A stretch of DNA of 26,451 nt from DATJQF01 sp035505995 (lineage in GTDB: Bacteria; Bacteroidota; Bacteroidia; Bacteroidales; FEN-979): the NCBI GenBank assembly GCA_035505995.1, contig DATJQF010000226.1, forward strand, positions 1 to 26,451. The letters run 5' to 3'. The position numbers and the translations under genes were made by a program. This document shows positions 6,738 to 14,339 of the stretch, piece by piece. Position 1 is the first letter of the stretch; each line of letters starts with the position of its first letter. The notes beneath the pieces were generated by a model. That model searched no databases and was not told the DNA's origin. It worked only from the letters and a program-made list of their open reading frames with translations.

Positions 6738-9145
6738 AACAGGTTTGGTTATGGGTCGCGGCATGCCTGGTTTCCGTTGCGGCGTTCGGTCAGGATAAAA
6801 CAGTCACGTATCTCCAGGATGCAGCTTCCACGCCCCCCGACCTGATCATCTCCCTGAAACACCTGAAAGCCGAGGTCAGCTTCCGCCCGGAAGAGAACCT
6901 CGTGATCGGGAAGACCGGTTTCAATTTCATCACCAACCGCTATCATACCGATTCGATCGTTTTTTACACCCCCGATTTCACCGTGCAGGAGGTACTGCTG
7001 GAAGGGAAGCCGGTGAAGTTCAGGCTCCAGGATAAAAACCTGGTGATCTATCCCGCCGGCTTCCTGGAAGGATATGGACGGGAATCGGAGGTGATGATCC
7101 GTTACGAGGCGAGGCCGGCGGCCGGGCTGATCTATTTTACGGGCTGGAAACCCGACGAGCAGGGAAAGAGAAAAGAGATCTGGGCGCACCGTCCGCACGG
7201 CTGGCTCCCTTATATCGACGCCCGGATCACGGTGGATATGTATGTCAGGTTCGACAGCGCCTACAAGGTGTTTTCCAACGGCGAAAGAATGGAAACGGCC
7301 CTGAACAACGATGGCACGCGAACCTGGCATTACCGGATGGCGAAAGACCATCCCTTCTTCTCCACCGCGCTGGTGATCGGCGATTATGATTATAAGACCA
7401 CAAAATCGGCAGGCGGGGTGCCGATGGAATTCTGGTATTACCGGGGACAGGAAGACCGGGTGCAACCCACCTACCAGTACAGCGAAGCTATGATGGATTT
7501 CCTGGAAAAGGAGCTGGGCGTGAAATATCCCTACCCGCTCTACCGCCAGGCGCCGGTGATCGATTATATGTACGGCGCGATGGAAACCACCACCTCGACG
7601 GTTTTCGGAGACTACATGCTGATCGATCCGCATGCCTACTGGCAGCGGAATTTTATCAACACCAACGCCCATGAGCTCACCCACCAGTGGTTCGGGAACT
7701 GCATCTCGCACCTGGTGAACAAGGATGTCTGGCTCACCGAGAGCTTCGCCACCTATTATGCCAAGATGTTCGAGAAATCCGCGTTCGGGGACGACCAGTA
7801 CCAGAATGTGAAGAATGACGAGTACATCCAGGTGATGAATGCCGCCAAAAACAACAGCTATCCCGTGGCCAGCTCCATGGGAGGGGTGGCAAGGATCTAT
7901 CAGAAGGGATCCCTGGTGCTGGGGATGCTCCGGTATGTTATGGGAGAAGAGGAGTTCAGGAATGCCGTGAACTATTATATCCGGCACGGGGAATTCAACA
8001 GTACGGAAACCGGTGATTTTATCCGGGCGGTGTATGAATCCTCCCACAAACCTTATAACTGGTTCTTTGAGGAATGGATCCTGCATGGCGGAGAGCCCTC
8101 CTACGCGGTATCCCGGACCGTCATGGACGACACCACCGGCCGGAGGTATACCGTCTTTAGCGTGCGTCAGATCCAGGAGACGAATGACCTGGTCGGACTG
8201 TTCAGGATGCCCATCGTTTTTGAAGTGCATTACCAGGATGGGACGTATGACCGGCAGAAAATCTGGATCGAGAACAAGTATCATCAGGTGCTGATCCCTA
8301 ACCCGGAAAAGAAAACTGTGGATTACACCCTGTTCGATCCCGGGAGAGAGGTGCTGAAGAAAGTCACGTTCGATAAATCCTTCGAGGAGTTATCGGCCCA
8401 GGCCCTGCAGGCGCCCGGCATGATCGACCGGTACGATGCGCTGCTGGCCCTGCGTACCTTCCCGGTGGAAAAGAAGAGAGATCTCCTGTCCAACTGCTAT
8501 TCACACGAAACCTTCCAGCTGACGCGGTCGGAGATCCTCTCGCAGCTCGCCGCAGACCGGACTGAAAAAGTCATGGGCCTGCTGAAAAATGCCCTGAGCG
8601 ATCAGGATGCCAAGGTCCGCTATGCGGTATTGAAAAATGTAACACCCCTGCCCCCGGAGCTTAAACCCGATGCGGAAAAAGCGCTGAATGACTTTTCCTA
8701 CCTGAATATCGAGACGGCCCTCGATAACCTGTGCGCTTCCTTCCCGGAGGATATTGACCGGTATCTCGATCTGACCAAAAGCATGGAAGGCTGGCGGGGG
8801 AAGAACATCCGGATGAAATGGCTGGAGATCGCCCTGAACAAGGGGGAGACCGCCTACTATGACGAGCTCCGGAAATATACCCGTCCGGAATTTGAATTTG
8901 AGACCCGGATGAACGCCCTTTCGCTGGCGAAAAAAATGAATTTCGCCGACCGGGAGATCCTCACCAATGCCATGAAAGCCTCGCTTCACTGGAACCCCAA
9001 GCTCAGCGGGGTGGGAAAAGAAGTGCTGACGTATTTCTACCAGCAGGATGGACCCAGGAGAATGATCAATGAAGAGATCAGAGACAGGAGTTGGACTGAA
9101 GAAGAGAGAGTAAAGCTGAACACCTTTTTAAATCCCCAGAACTGA
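6734..9145 (+). CDS. M1-family zinc metallo-aminopeptidase, exported
   Basis: 803 residues with an N-terminal signal peptide (WLWVAACLVSVAAFGQ, cleavage near residue 20). An N-terminal beta-domain is followed by the thermolysin-like catalytic domain, with zinc site HELTHQWFGN at 313-322 and the third ligand Glu336 in WLTESFA, the exact HEXXH-x18-E spacing. The catalytic Tyr is probably in RIYQKGSLVLGML. The exopeptidase motif usually written GAMEN reads GAMET here (281-285), keeping the Glu that binds the free amino terminus. A helical C-terminal part (about 560-803) with HEAT-like character follows. It should remove N-terminal residues from peptides in the periplasm or outside. The ATGA overlap with flavodoxin implies translational coupling, though no shared function is obvious. 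Confidence 0.93.
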   Translation: MKQVWLWVAACLVSVAAFGQDKTVTYLQDAASTPPDLIISLKHLKAEVSFRPEENLVIGKTGFNFITNRYHTDSIVFYTPDFTVQEVLLEGKPVKFRLQDKNLVIYPAGFLEGYGRESEVMIRYEARPAAGLIYFTGWKPDEQGKRKEIWAHRPHGWLPYIDARITVDMYVRFDSAYKVFSNGERMETALNNDGTRTWHYRMAKDHPFFSTALVIGDYDYKTTKSAGGVPMEFWYYRGQEDRVQPTYQYSEAMMDFLEKELGVKYPYPLYRQAPVIDYMYGAMETTTSTVFGDYMLIDPHAYWQRNFINTNAHELTHQWFGNCISHLVNKDVWLTESFATYYAKMFEKSAFGDDQYQNVKNDEYIQVMNAAKNNSYPVASSMGGVARIYQKGSLVLGMLRYVMGEEEFRNAVNYYIRHGEFNSTETGDFIRAVYESSHKPYNWFFEEWILHGGEPSYAVSRTVMDDTTGRRYTVFSVRQIQETNDLVGLFRMPIVFEVHYQDGTYDRQKIWIENKYHQVLIPNPEKKTVDYTLFDPGREVLKKVTFDKSFEELSAQALQAPGMIDRYDALLALRTFPVEKKRDLLSNCYSHETFQLTRSEILSQLAADRTEKVMGLLKNALSDQDAKVRYAVLKNVTPLPPELKPDAEKALNDFSYLNIETALDNLCASFPEDIDRYLDLTKSMEGWRGKNIRMKWLEIALNKGETAYYDELRKYTRPEFEFETRMNALSLAKKMNFADREILTNAMKASLHWNPKLSGVGKEVLTYFYQQDGPRRMINEEIRDRSWTEEERVKLNTFLNPQN

Positions 9146-9152
9146 CCGGCAG

Positions 9153-10379
9153 GTGAAAAAGACGATCTTCACGCGGGCGATCCTGCTGGTCTCGTTCGTG
9201 AGCCTCTTTACGGACATTTCCAGCGAGATGCTGTACCCGGTGATGCCGGTATACCTGCGCTCCATCGGGTTTACCGTCCTTTTGATCGGGATCCTCGAAG
9301 GCGTTGCGGAAGCTACGGCGGGATTATCCAAGGGATATTTCGGCCATCTCTCCGACCGGCTTCGCCGCAGGGTTCCCTTTATTCGCGGGGGCTATTCGCT
9401 GAGCACCCTTTCCAAACCCATGCTGGCCGCTTTCACCTGGCCCTGGTGGATCTTCCTGGCCCGTACCTTCGACCGGCTGGGAAAAGGGATCCGGACCAGC
9501 GCCCGGGATGCCCTGCTGAGCGATGAGACCACCCCGGAAAACAAGGGCAAAGTCTTCGGGTTTCATCGCGCGATGGACACTTTCGGGGCAGCGATCGGGC
9601 CGCTGACCGCCCTGCTCTTCCTGGCCTTCTTCCCGGGTCATTACCGCTGGCTTTTCCTGATCGCTTTCGGTCCGGGACTGCTGGCGGTGGCGCTGACGTT
9701 TGTGCTGAGAGAGAAAAAAGTCACCAGGTCAACAAGTCACCAGGTCACCAATTCACCACGGGTCACTTTCCTGTCCTTCCTGTCCTACTGGACCTCAGCC
9801 ACCCCCGCTTATCGTCTGCTCGTCATCGGTCTCCTGGCCTTCTGCCTCTTCAACAGCTCGGATGTGTTCCTCCTGCTGGCGCTCAAGAACAGCCGCCTTT
9901 CCGATACGGCGATGATCGGATTTTACATTTTTTACAATATCGTCTATGCCGGATTTTCGTTCCCGCTGGGAGCCCTGGCCGACAGGATCGGCCTGAAGTC
10001 TGTCCTGGTTGGCGGGTTTGCCGTCTTTGCCGGGGTATATTTCTTCATGGGCTTCGCCTCCACCATCCCGGTGTTCGGGATCCTGTTCCTTTTTTATGGA
10101 ATCTATGCAGCGGCGACCGAAGGGATCTCACGCGCCCTCCTCACCAATCAGGCGGGGAAAGAAGAAACCGCCACCGCGTTGGGATTCTATAACAGCTTTG
10201 CCAGCGTCCTGACCCTTGCCGCCAGCACCCTGGCAGGGATCCTTTGGTATGCGGCCGGTCCGAGGGTCATGTTCGTCATATCGGGAACGGGGGTATTGCT
10301 GGTGGTAGTTTACCTGGTGGTGATATTCAGGAAGAGCAGAACACAGAATACGCAGAATAAACAGATTTTCACCGAGTAA
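9153..10379 (+). CDS. Major facilitator superfamily transporter
   Basis: Inner-membrane transporter of 408 residues with about twelve hydrophobic helices. It opens with SLFTDISSEMLYPVMPVYLR and has the MFS loop 2-3 signature as GYFGHLSDRLRRRVPF and a conserved RLGKGIRTSARDALL segment; the second half has the equivalent GALADRIGLKSVLVGG. Substrate unknown; related proteins are simply annotated as MFS. The GTG start at 9153 lies seven bases after the aminopeptidase stop. Two oddities: the central loop between helices 6 and 7 (about 190-205) is encoded by an 8-base degenerate repeat, and the C-terminal tail (RTQNTQNKQIFTE) is encoded by one arm of a 10-base-period inverted repeat, with the stop codon in the loop. 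Confidence 0.9.
   Translation: MKKTIFTRAILLVSFVSLFTDISSEMLYPVMPVYLRSIGFTVLLIGILEGVAEATAGLSKGYFGHLSDRLRRRVPFIRGGYSLSTLSKPMLAAFTWPWWIFLARTFDRLGKGIRTSARDALLSDETTPENKGKVFGFHRAMDTFGAAIGPLTALLFLAFFPGHYRWLFLIAFGPGLLAVALTFVLREKKVTRSTSHQVTNSPRVTFLSFLSYWTSATPAYRLLVIGLLAFCLFNSSDVFLLLALKNSRLSDTAMIGFYIFYNIVYAGFSFPLGALADRIGLKSVLVGGFAVFAGVYFFMGFASTIPVFGILFLFYGIYAAATEGISRALLTNQAGKEETATALGFYNSFASVLTLAASTLAGILWYAAGPRVMFVISGTGVLLVVVYLVVIFRKSRTQNTQNKQIFTE
9720..9759. repeat. Degenerate 8-base tandem repeat inside the MFS gene
   Basis: Five consecutive octamers: GTCACCAG, GTCAACAA, GTCACCAG, GTCACCAA, TTCACCAC, followed by a partial unit GGGTCAC. Because 8 is not a multiple of 3, the translation cycles through all frames and yields an eight-residue pattern (VTRSTSHQ, VTNSPRVT). 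It sits in the cytoplasmic loop between the two halves of the transporter. A gain or loss of one or two units would shift the frame. Confidence 0.85.
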
Positions 10380-10420
10380 GAAATCTGTGCTTATCCGTTG
10401 TATCCGTGACATCTGTGTTC
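10339..10420. repeat. Degenerate ~10-base-period inverted repeat spanning the MFS stop codon
   Basis: Left arm units resemble ACACAGAATA and CGCAGAATAA; right arm units resemble the reverse complement (AATCTGTGCT, TATCCGTTGT, ATCCGTGAC). The outer 8 bp pair perfectly (GAACACAG at 10339-10346 with CTGTGTTC at 10413-10420), as do the inner 7 bp (CAGATTT at 10362-10368 with AAATCTG at 10381-10387). The MFS stop codon lies in the apical loop. It could fold as a hairpin and act as a 3' end signal or stabiliser, but no T-tract follows. Confidence 0.75.
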
Positions 10421-10440
10421 CGCTGAAACTCATAATTCAG

Positions 10441-10448
10441 TATCTTTG
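10441..10448 (+). promoter_or_regulatory. mnmA: Candidate -7 promoter box for mnmA (TATCTTTG)
   Basis: TATCTTTGC is a very typical Bacteroidota -7 sequence (TAnnTTTG), placed 25 bases before the proposed TTG start codon and just after the inverted repeat. No perfect -33 TTG at the expected distance. It indicates that mnmA, and the coupled M28 peptidase gene, can be transcribed independently of the MFS gene. Confidence 0.6.
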
Positions 10449-10473
10449 CAGCCTTTTTTAAACGCTATTCAGA

Positions 10474-11562
10474 TTGTCACCGAAGGGAACAGTCATCGTG
10501 GGTCTGAGCGGGGGGGTCGATTCCTCCGCTGCTGCCTTTCTCCTGAAGGAGCAAGGGTACGAGGTGATCGGCGTGACCATGTCGATCTGGGGGGAAGGAT
10601 ATAATTCTGTCCCCGGCGGGAAGCATTCCTGCTACGGACCCGATGAAAGGGAAGAGATCCGCGAAGCGAGAGAGGTGGCAGAGAAGCTGGGGTTACCTTA
10701 TCATGTTTTTGATTGCTCCCGCAAATACCGGGTCCAGGTGCTGGATTATTTCCGGAACGAATATCTATCGGGCCGCACGCCGAACCCCTGCGTGAAATGC
10801 AACCAGCTCATTAAATTCGGCATGCTGCCCGAGGTGGCCAGGCAGGAAGGGCTGGCGTTCGATTACTTTGCCACCGGTCATTATGCAAGGGTGGAACAAG
10901 ATAGAGTCAGCGGAAGATATCTGCTCCGGAAGGCGGTCGATCCCAAAAAGGACCAGACCTATTTCCTTTATAGACTTTCCCAGGATCAGCTTTCCCGGGT
11001 CATTTTCCCATTGGGAGGCCTGACCAAACCGGAAGTCAGGGCGATTGCCGGAAGATTTGATGCAACCCTGCAGGAAAAGTCGGAAAGCCAGGATTTCTAC
11101 AGCGGGGATTACAAGGAATTACTTCAGGTGGAGGAAAAGAGCGGCCGTATCATCAGCAGCAAAGGAGAGATCCTGGGGGTCCATAAGGGATTCTGGAATT
11201 ATACGATCGGCCAGCGGAAGGGGCTGGGGGTTGCCTATTCAGAACCGCTCTATGTAATAGGGCTGGATAAGGAGAAGAACGAGGTGGTGGTCGGCACCCG
11301 GGAGGAAGTGCTGAGCTCTTCCTTCCTGGTATCGGACCTGAACTGGATCTCCGTTATGAGCCTGGATCAGCCGATGGAGGTGATGGTCAAGATCCGGTCC
11401 GCATCCACGGAAAAAGAAGCTTGTATTGAACCGGCCGGACCGGATAAAGTCAAAGTGACCTTCCGGAACCCGAACGATAGTATCACTCCCGGTCAGTCGG
11501 CCGTCTTTTACCGGGAAGACCGGGTAGTGGGGGGCGGAACCATAGATACTGTCATCAAATGA
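10474..11562 (+). CDS. mnmA: tRNA-specific 2-thiouridylase MnmA-like protein
   Basis: Catalyses ATP-dependent 2-thiolation of the wobble uridine of Lys, Glu and Gln tRNAs. 362 residues: PP-loop SGGVDSSA from residue 12, a central tRNA-binding part and the C-terminal beta-barrel ending in PGQSAVFY. The motif RTPNPCVKCNQLIKF (Cys106, Cys109) and GHYARV are typical. However, the segment that usually reads ESQDICF-(x)n-GDY reads ESQDFYSGDY here (204-213), so the second catalytic cysteine (Cys199 of E. coli MnmA) is absent. Other cysteines are at 53 and 81. It may be a paralogue using a different chemistry. TTG at 10474 is the proposed start because it precedes the PP-loop by the usual distance; a promoter box lies 25 bases upstream. 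Confidence 0.88.
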   Translation: MSPKGTVIVGLSGGVDSSAAAFLLKEQGYEVIGVTMSIWGEGYNSVPGGKHSCYGPDEREEIREAREVAEKLGLPYHVFDCSRKYRVQVLDYFRNEYLSGRTPNPCVKCNQLIKFGMLPEVARQEGLAFDYFATGHYARVEQDRVSGRYLLRKAVDPKKDQTYFLYRLSQDQLSRVIFPLGGLTKPEVRAIAGRFDATLQEKSESQDFYSGDYKELLQVEEKSGRIISSKGEILGVHKGFWNYTIGQRKGLGVAYSEPLYVIGLDKEKNEVVVGTREEVLSSSFLVSDLNWISVMSLDQPMEVMVKIRSASTEKEACIEPAGPDKVKVTFRNPNDSITPGQSAVFYREDRVVGGGTIDTVIK

Positions 11563-13361
11563 AACAACCAAAAAACAATCCCGTGAAAAAAAACCTTTTA
11601 TTCCTGTTTGTTCTTCTGACGGGCTTCACCTTTGGGCAGAATAAGCCCGAGATCACAGTGAAAGGATTGAAATCCGAGATCTATTTCCTGGCTTCCGATT
11701 CCCTGAAAGGGCGGAAACCCGGAACGCCGGAAGCGGATGTGGCGGCAAACTTCATCCGGGATCATTTCCGTGCCGCCGGACTGAAGCTGCTGGCCGACAA
11801 CGGCTACCAGTATTTCGATATTGTCACCAGCGTTTCCCTGGGGGTTCATAATATGATCACCGTAAACGATTTCCAGGGCACGCTGCAGAAGGATTTCATC
11901 CCGGTCTCCTATTCCTCCGACGGTTCCCTGACCGTGCCGGCCGTCTTTGCAGGATATGGATTTGATATCAACACCGACAGCCTGAAATGGAACGATTATG
12001 ACGGCGTGGACGTGAAGGGCAAATGGGTGATGATCCTCCGGGCGGATCCGGAGCTGGACAATAACGACAGCAAATTCATCCCTTATACGGATCTCCGGGG
12101 GAAGGTGCTGACGGCCAAAGACCATGGGGCGGGCGGCGTGCTGGTCGTGACGCCGGTGGCCCTCGACAAGGATGACAAGCTGATGCCCCTGCATAGCGAA
12201 AACAATGATGTGACTTCCGGGATCCCCGTCATTAATATAAAGAGAGAGGTAGCCAACCTTATCCTGAAAAGCAAAGGGGTGACCATCGATTCCCTGGAAA
12301 GGAAGCTGAACAAAACCAGAATGCCTTTCTCCTTTGAACTACCGGTGACCGTGGAAGCCGCTGCCGAGCTGATCATGAAAAAAGCGCAAACCGAGAACGT
12401 GATCGGGATGATTGAAGGGAGCGACAGCCTGCTGAAGAAGGAATACATAGTGGTGGGCGCCCATTACGATCACCTGGGATTCGGGGGAGAAGGCTCCGGG
12501 TCGAGGATGCCGGATACGGTCGCCATTCACAACGGTGCCGATGATAATGCCTCGGGATCCGCGATGGTGATGGAGCTGGCGGGAAAGATCGGGGGCATGA
12601 GATCCGGCCTGAAAAGAAGCATCATCTTTATCTGCTTCAGCGCGGAGGAGATGGGGCTCATCGGGTCCAAGTATTTCGTGGATCACCCGGTGGTGGACCT
12701 GAAAAAGATCGATGCCATGTTCAATTTCGACATGGTGGGCCGTTTCGATACTTCCAAAAATTCGATCTCCGTGAGCGGGACCGGGACCTCCCTGCAAAGC
12801 GATTCGATCCTGAAGAAATACGAGACCGGCCTGAAGTTCCAGGTGACCCACTCGCCGGACGGCTACGGACCCTCGGACCATGCCTCGTTCTATTCCGACA
12901 ACATCCCGGTATTTTATTTCACGACCGGCGCTCATACCGATTATCATACCCCGTTCGACGATGCCGATAAGATCAATTACCAGAAGGAAAAAGAGATCGG
13001 GGATTTTGTCTGTAAGGTGATCATGGATGTGGACCGGTCGCCGAAAGACCTGGTGTTCAAAGAATCGGGTAAAAAAGAAGGCTATGCCCGCAGCGGCAGA
13101 CGGCTGAAGGTGGTGCTGGGCATCATGCCCGACTTTGCCGGAACCGAGAAACGCGGTCTCCGGGTGGACGGGGTGACCAAGGAAGGCCCGGCCGATAAAG
13201 GCGGTATTTTAAAGGGGGACATCATCATTTCGATCAACGGCCAGTCGGTAGGAAATATTTACGAGTACATGAACCGGCTTTCCAAACTGAATCATGGCCA
13301 GCTCATCAGCGTGGAGGTGATCCGCGGGGATAAGCATGAAGTGCTGCTGGTGCAGTTGTAG
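11559..13361 (+). CDS. M28-family zinc peptidase with PA-like insert and C-terminal PDZ domain, exported
   Basis: 600 residues. A signal peptide (KKNLLFLFVLLTGFTFGQ) ends near residue 27. A PA-like domain (about 125-235) is inserted in the M28 fold. All expected metal and catalytic residues are visible: His302 in VGAHYDHLG, Asp328 in HNGADDNASG, the Glu363-Glu364 pair in FSAEEMGLIGS, Asp391 in FNFDMVGR and His463 in HTDYHTPFDD. A PDZ domain occupies about 510-600 (KGDIIISINGQSVGNI). It probably acts as an aminopeptidase in the periplasm or on the surface. The ATG overlaps the mnmA stop by four bases (ATGA); a GTG at 11583, directly before the hydrophobic core, is an alternative start. It is the second exported aminopeptidase in this strand block. 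Confidence 0.93.
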   Translation: MKQPKNNPVKKNLLFLFVLLTGFTFGQNKPEITVKGLKSEIYFLASDSLKGRKPGTPEADVAANFIRDHFRAAGLKLLADNGYQYFDIVTSVSLGVHNMITVNDFQGTLQKDFIPVSYSSDGSLTVPAVFAGYGFDINTDSLKWNDYDGVDVKGKWVMILRADPELDNNDSKFIPYTDLRGKVLTAKDHGAGGVLVVTPVALDKDDKLMPLHSENNDVTSGIPVINIKREVANLILKSKGVTIDSLERKLNKTRMPFSFELPVTVEAAAELIMKKAQTENVIGMIEGSDSLLKKEYIVVGAHYDHLGFGGEGSGSRMPDTVAIHNGADDNASGSAMVMELAGKIGGMRSGLKRSIIFICFSAEEMGLIGSKYFVDHPVVDLKKIDAMFNFDMVGRFDTSKNSISVSGTGTSLQSDSILKKYETGLKFQVTHSPDGYGPSDHASFYSDNIPVFYFTTGAHTDYHTPFDDADKINYQKEKEIGDFVCKVIMDVDRSPKDLVFKESGKKEGYARSGRRLKVVLGIMPDFAGTEKRGLRVDGVTKEGPADKGGILKGDIIISINGQSVGNIYEYMNRLSKLNHGQLISVEVIRGDKHEVLLVQL

Positions 13362-13429
13362 ACGGAGAGCACGATATTCGTCACGATCAGCCCCGTTGAC
13401 TTAAAAAAGAAGTATCAAACCCCATCATA

Positions 13430-13831
13430 ATGGATTTCAACCAGCTTATTGACAAAGCCTTTCTCCTGAAATTCGTCAAATTCTGCATCGTAGGCTTTTC
13501 CGGTGTCTTCGTGGATTTCGGGACCACCTATTTCTTCAAGGAGATCGTTAAGATCCAGAAGTATGTCGCCAACGCGATCGGGTTCACCACGGCCGCCACG
13601 ACCAATTATATCCTGAACCGCGTCTGGACCTTCCAGAGCCATAACCCGCATGTGGTGGGGGAGTTCTCCCGGTTCTTCATCATCGCGCTGATCGGGCTCG
13701 GCATCAACAGCCTGATCATTTTTATCTTCTCGGGAAAATTCAAATGGAACTTTTATCTCTCCAAGCTGATCGCCACGCTCGTGGTGACCCTCTGGAATTT
13801 CCTGATCAATGCCTATTTCACGTTCGCCTGA
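13430..13831 (+). CDS. GtrA-family membrane protein
   Basis: 133 residues with four hydrophobic segments (about 15-33, 43-60, 78-98, 107-128), the GtrA topology. The opening FLLKFVKFCIVGFSGVFVDFG and the motif NYILNRVWTFQS after the second helix are typical of the family, as is the ending FLINAYFTF. GtrA-like proteins take part in cell-surface glycan synthesis, often as candidate undecaprenyl-linked sugar flippases; the substrate here is unknown and no glycosyltransferase is adjacent. It lies 68 bases after the M28 gene, a gap in which I see no clear promoter. It converges with the ridA-like gene, whose stop is 29 bases away on the opposite strand. Confidence 0.92.
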   Translation: MDFNQLIDKAFLLKFVKFCIVGFSGVFVDFGTTYFFKEIVKIQKYVANAIGFTTAATTNYILNRVWTFQSHNPHVVGEFSRFFIIALIGLGINSLIIFIFSGKFKWNFYLSKLIATLVVTLWNFLINAYFTFA

Positions 13832-13860
13832 GAAACGCTATCCTCACGAGCTCCGCTATC

Positions 13861-14328
13861 CTACTTCACCGCCACGCAGGATATCTCCACGTGCGCTTTC
13901 CCGGGCAGCGCCGCCACCTGCACCGTTTCCCGGGCCGGCGGATCCTTTGCGAACATAGCTCCGTAAACGGAATTGATCGTTTTGAAGTTCTTCAGGTCGG
14001 TGGTGTAAATGGTGGCCTTGACCACATTCTCCCAGCTCATTCCCCCCGCTTTCAGCACCTCGCCGAGATTGCTTAAGATCCTCCTTACCTCGGTCTCAAT
14101 ATCCAGAGTATCCATCTTTCCCGTAGCCGGGTCGATGGCGATCTGTCCCGCGACATAAAGCGTGTTCCCGGATAATATCGCCTGGCTGTAAGGGCCGATG
14201 GGCTTCGGGGCTTTGCCGGTAAAGATGACCTGCCGGGAGGTCTGGGAGAGACAGGAGGCGGAGGACAGAAGACAGAGGACGGATGTCAGCAGAGCGATGC
14301 GCGATATACTATGTGCGAGCTTTTTCAT
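13861..14328 (-). CDS. RidA/YjgF-family protein with a signal peptide
   Basis: 155 residues, about 27 longer than cytosolic RidA because of an N-terminal hydrophobic leader (MKKLAHSISRIALL, then a stretch to about residue 29). The mature part is a full RidA domain: PIGPYSQAI, VAGQIAIDP, ATIYTTDLKNFKTINSVY and PARETVQVAALP. By comparison with E. coli RidA, Tyr17, Arg105 (in PARE) and Glu120 are kept, while Ser30 is Ala. RidA hydrolyses reactive enamine/imine products released by PLP enzymes. The gene follows a Tat-exported PLP enzyme by 11 bases, so both would act outside the cytoplasm. Part of the leader is encoded by a 7-base tandem repeat. A Cys at about residue 26 leaves a lipoprotein possible but weakly supported. 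Confidence 0.9.
   Translation of the reverse strand: MKKLAHSISRIALLTSVLCLLSSASCLSQTSRQVIFTGKAPKPIGPYSQAILSGNTLYVAGQIAIDPATGKMDTLDIETEVRRILSNLGEVLKAGGMSWENVVKATIYTTDLKNFKTINSVYGAMFAKDPPARETVQVAALPGKAHVEISCVAVK
14248..14289. repeat. Degenerate 7-base tandem repeat within the RidA-like signal peptide
   Basis: Six heptamers read on the plus strand: GAGACAG, GAGGCGG, AGGACAG, AAGACAG, AGGACGG, ATGTCAG. On the coding (minus) strand they encode a seven-residue pattern, LTSVLCL then LSSASCL, forming the hydrophobic core of the leader. A change of one or two units would shift the frame of the RidA-like protein. Confidence 0.8.
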
Positions 14329-14339
14329 ACTTACCGTGT

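Noticed and set aside
6749..8284. Long open frame of about 511 codons on the minus strand
   Set aside because: Fully antisense to the M1 aminopeptidase, whose zinc site and other motifs prove the plus strand coding; the shadow has a His/Gly/Pro-rich composition and no recognisable domain.
13837..13862. Direct repeat GCTATCCT in the gap between the GtrA and RidA-like genes
   Set aside because: Eight bases only, partly inside the RidA-like stop region; no sign of an attachment site or duplication of a mobile element.
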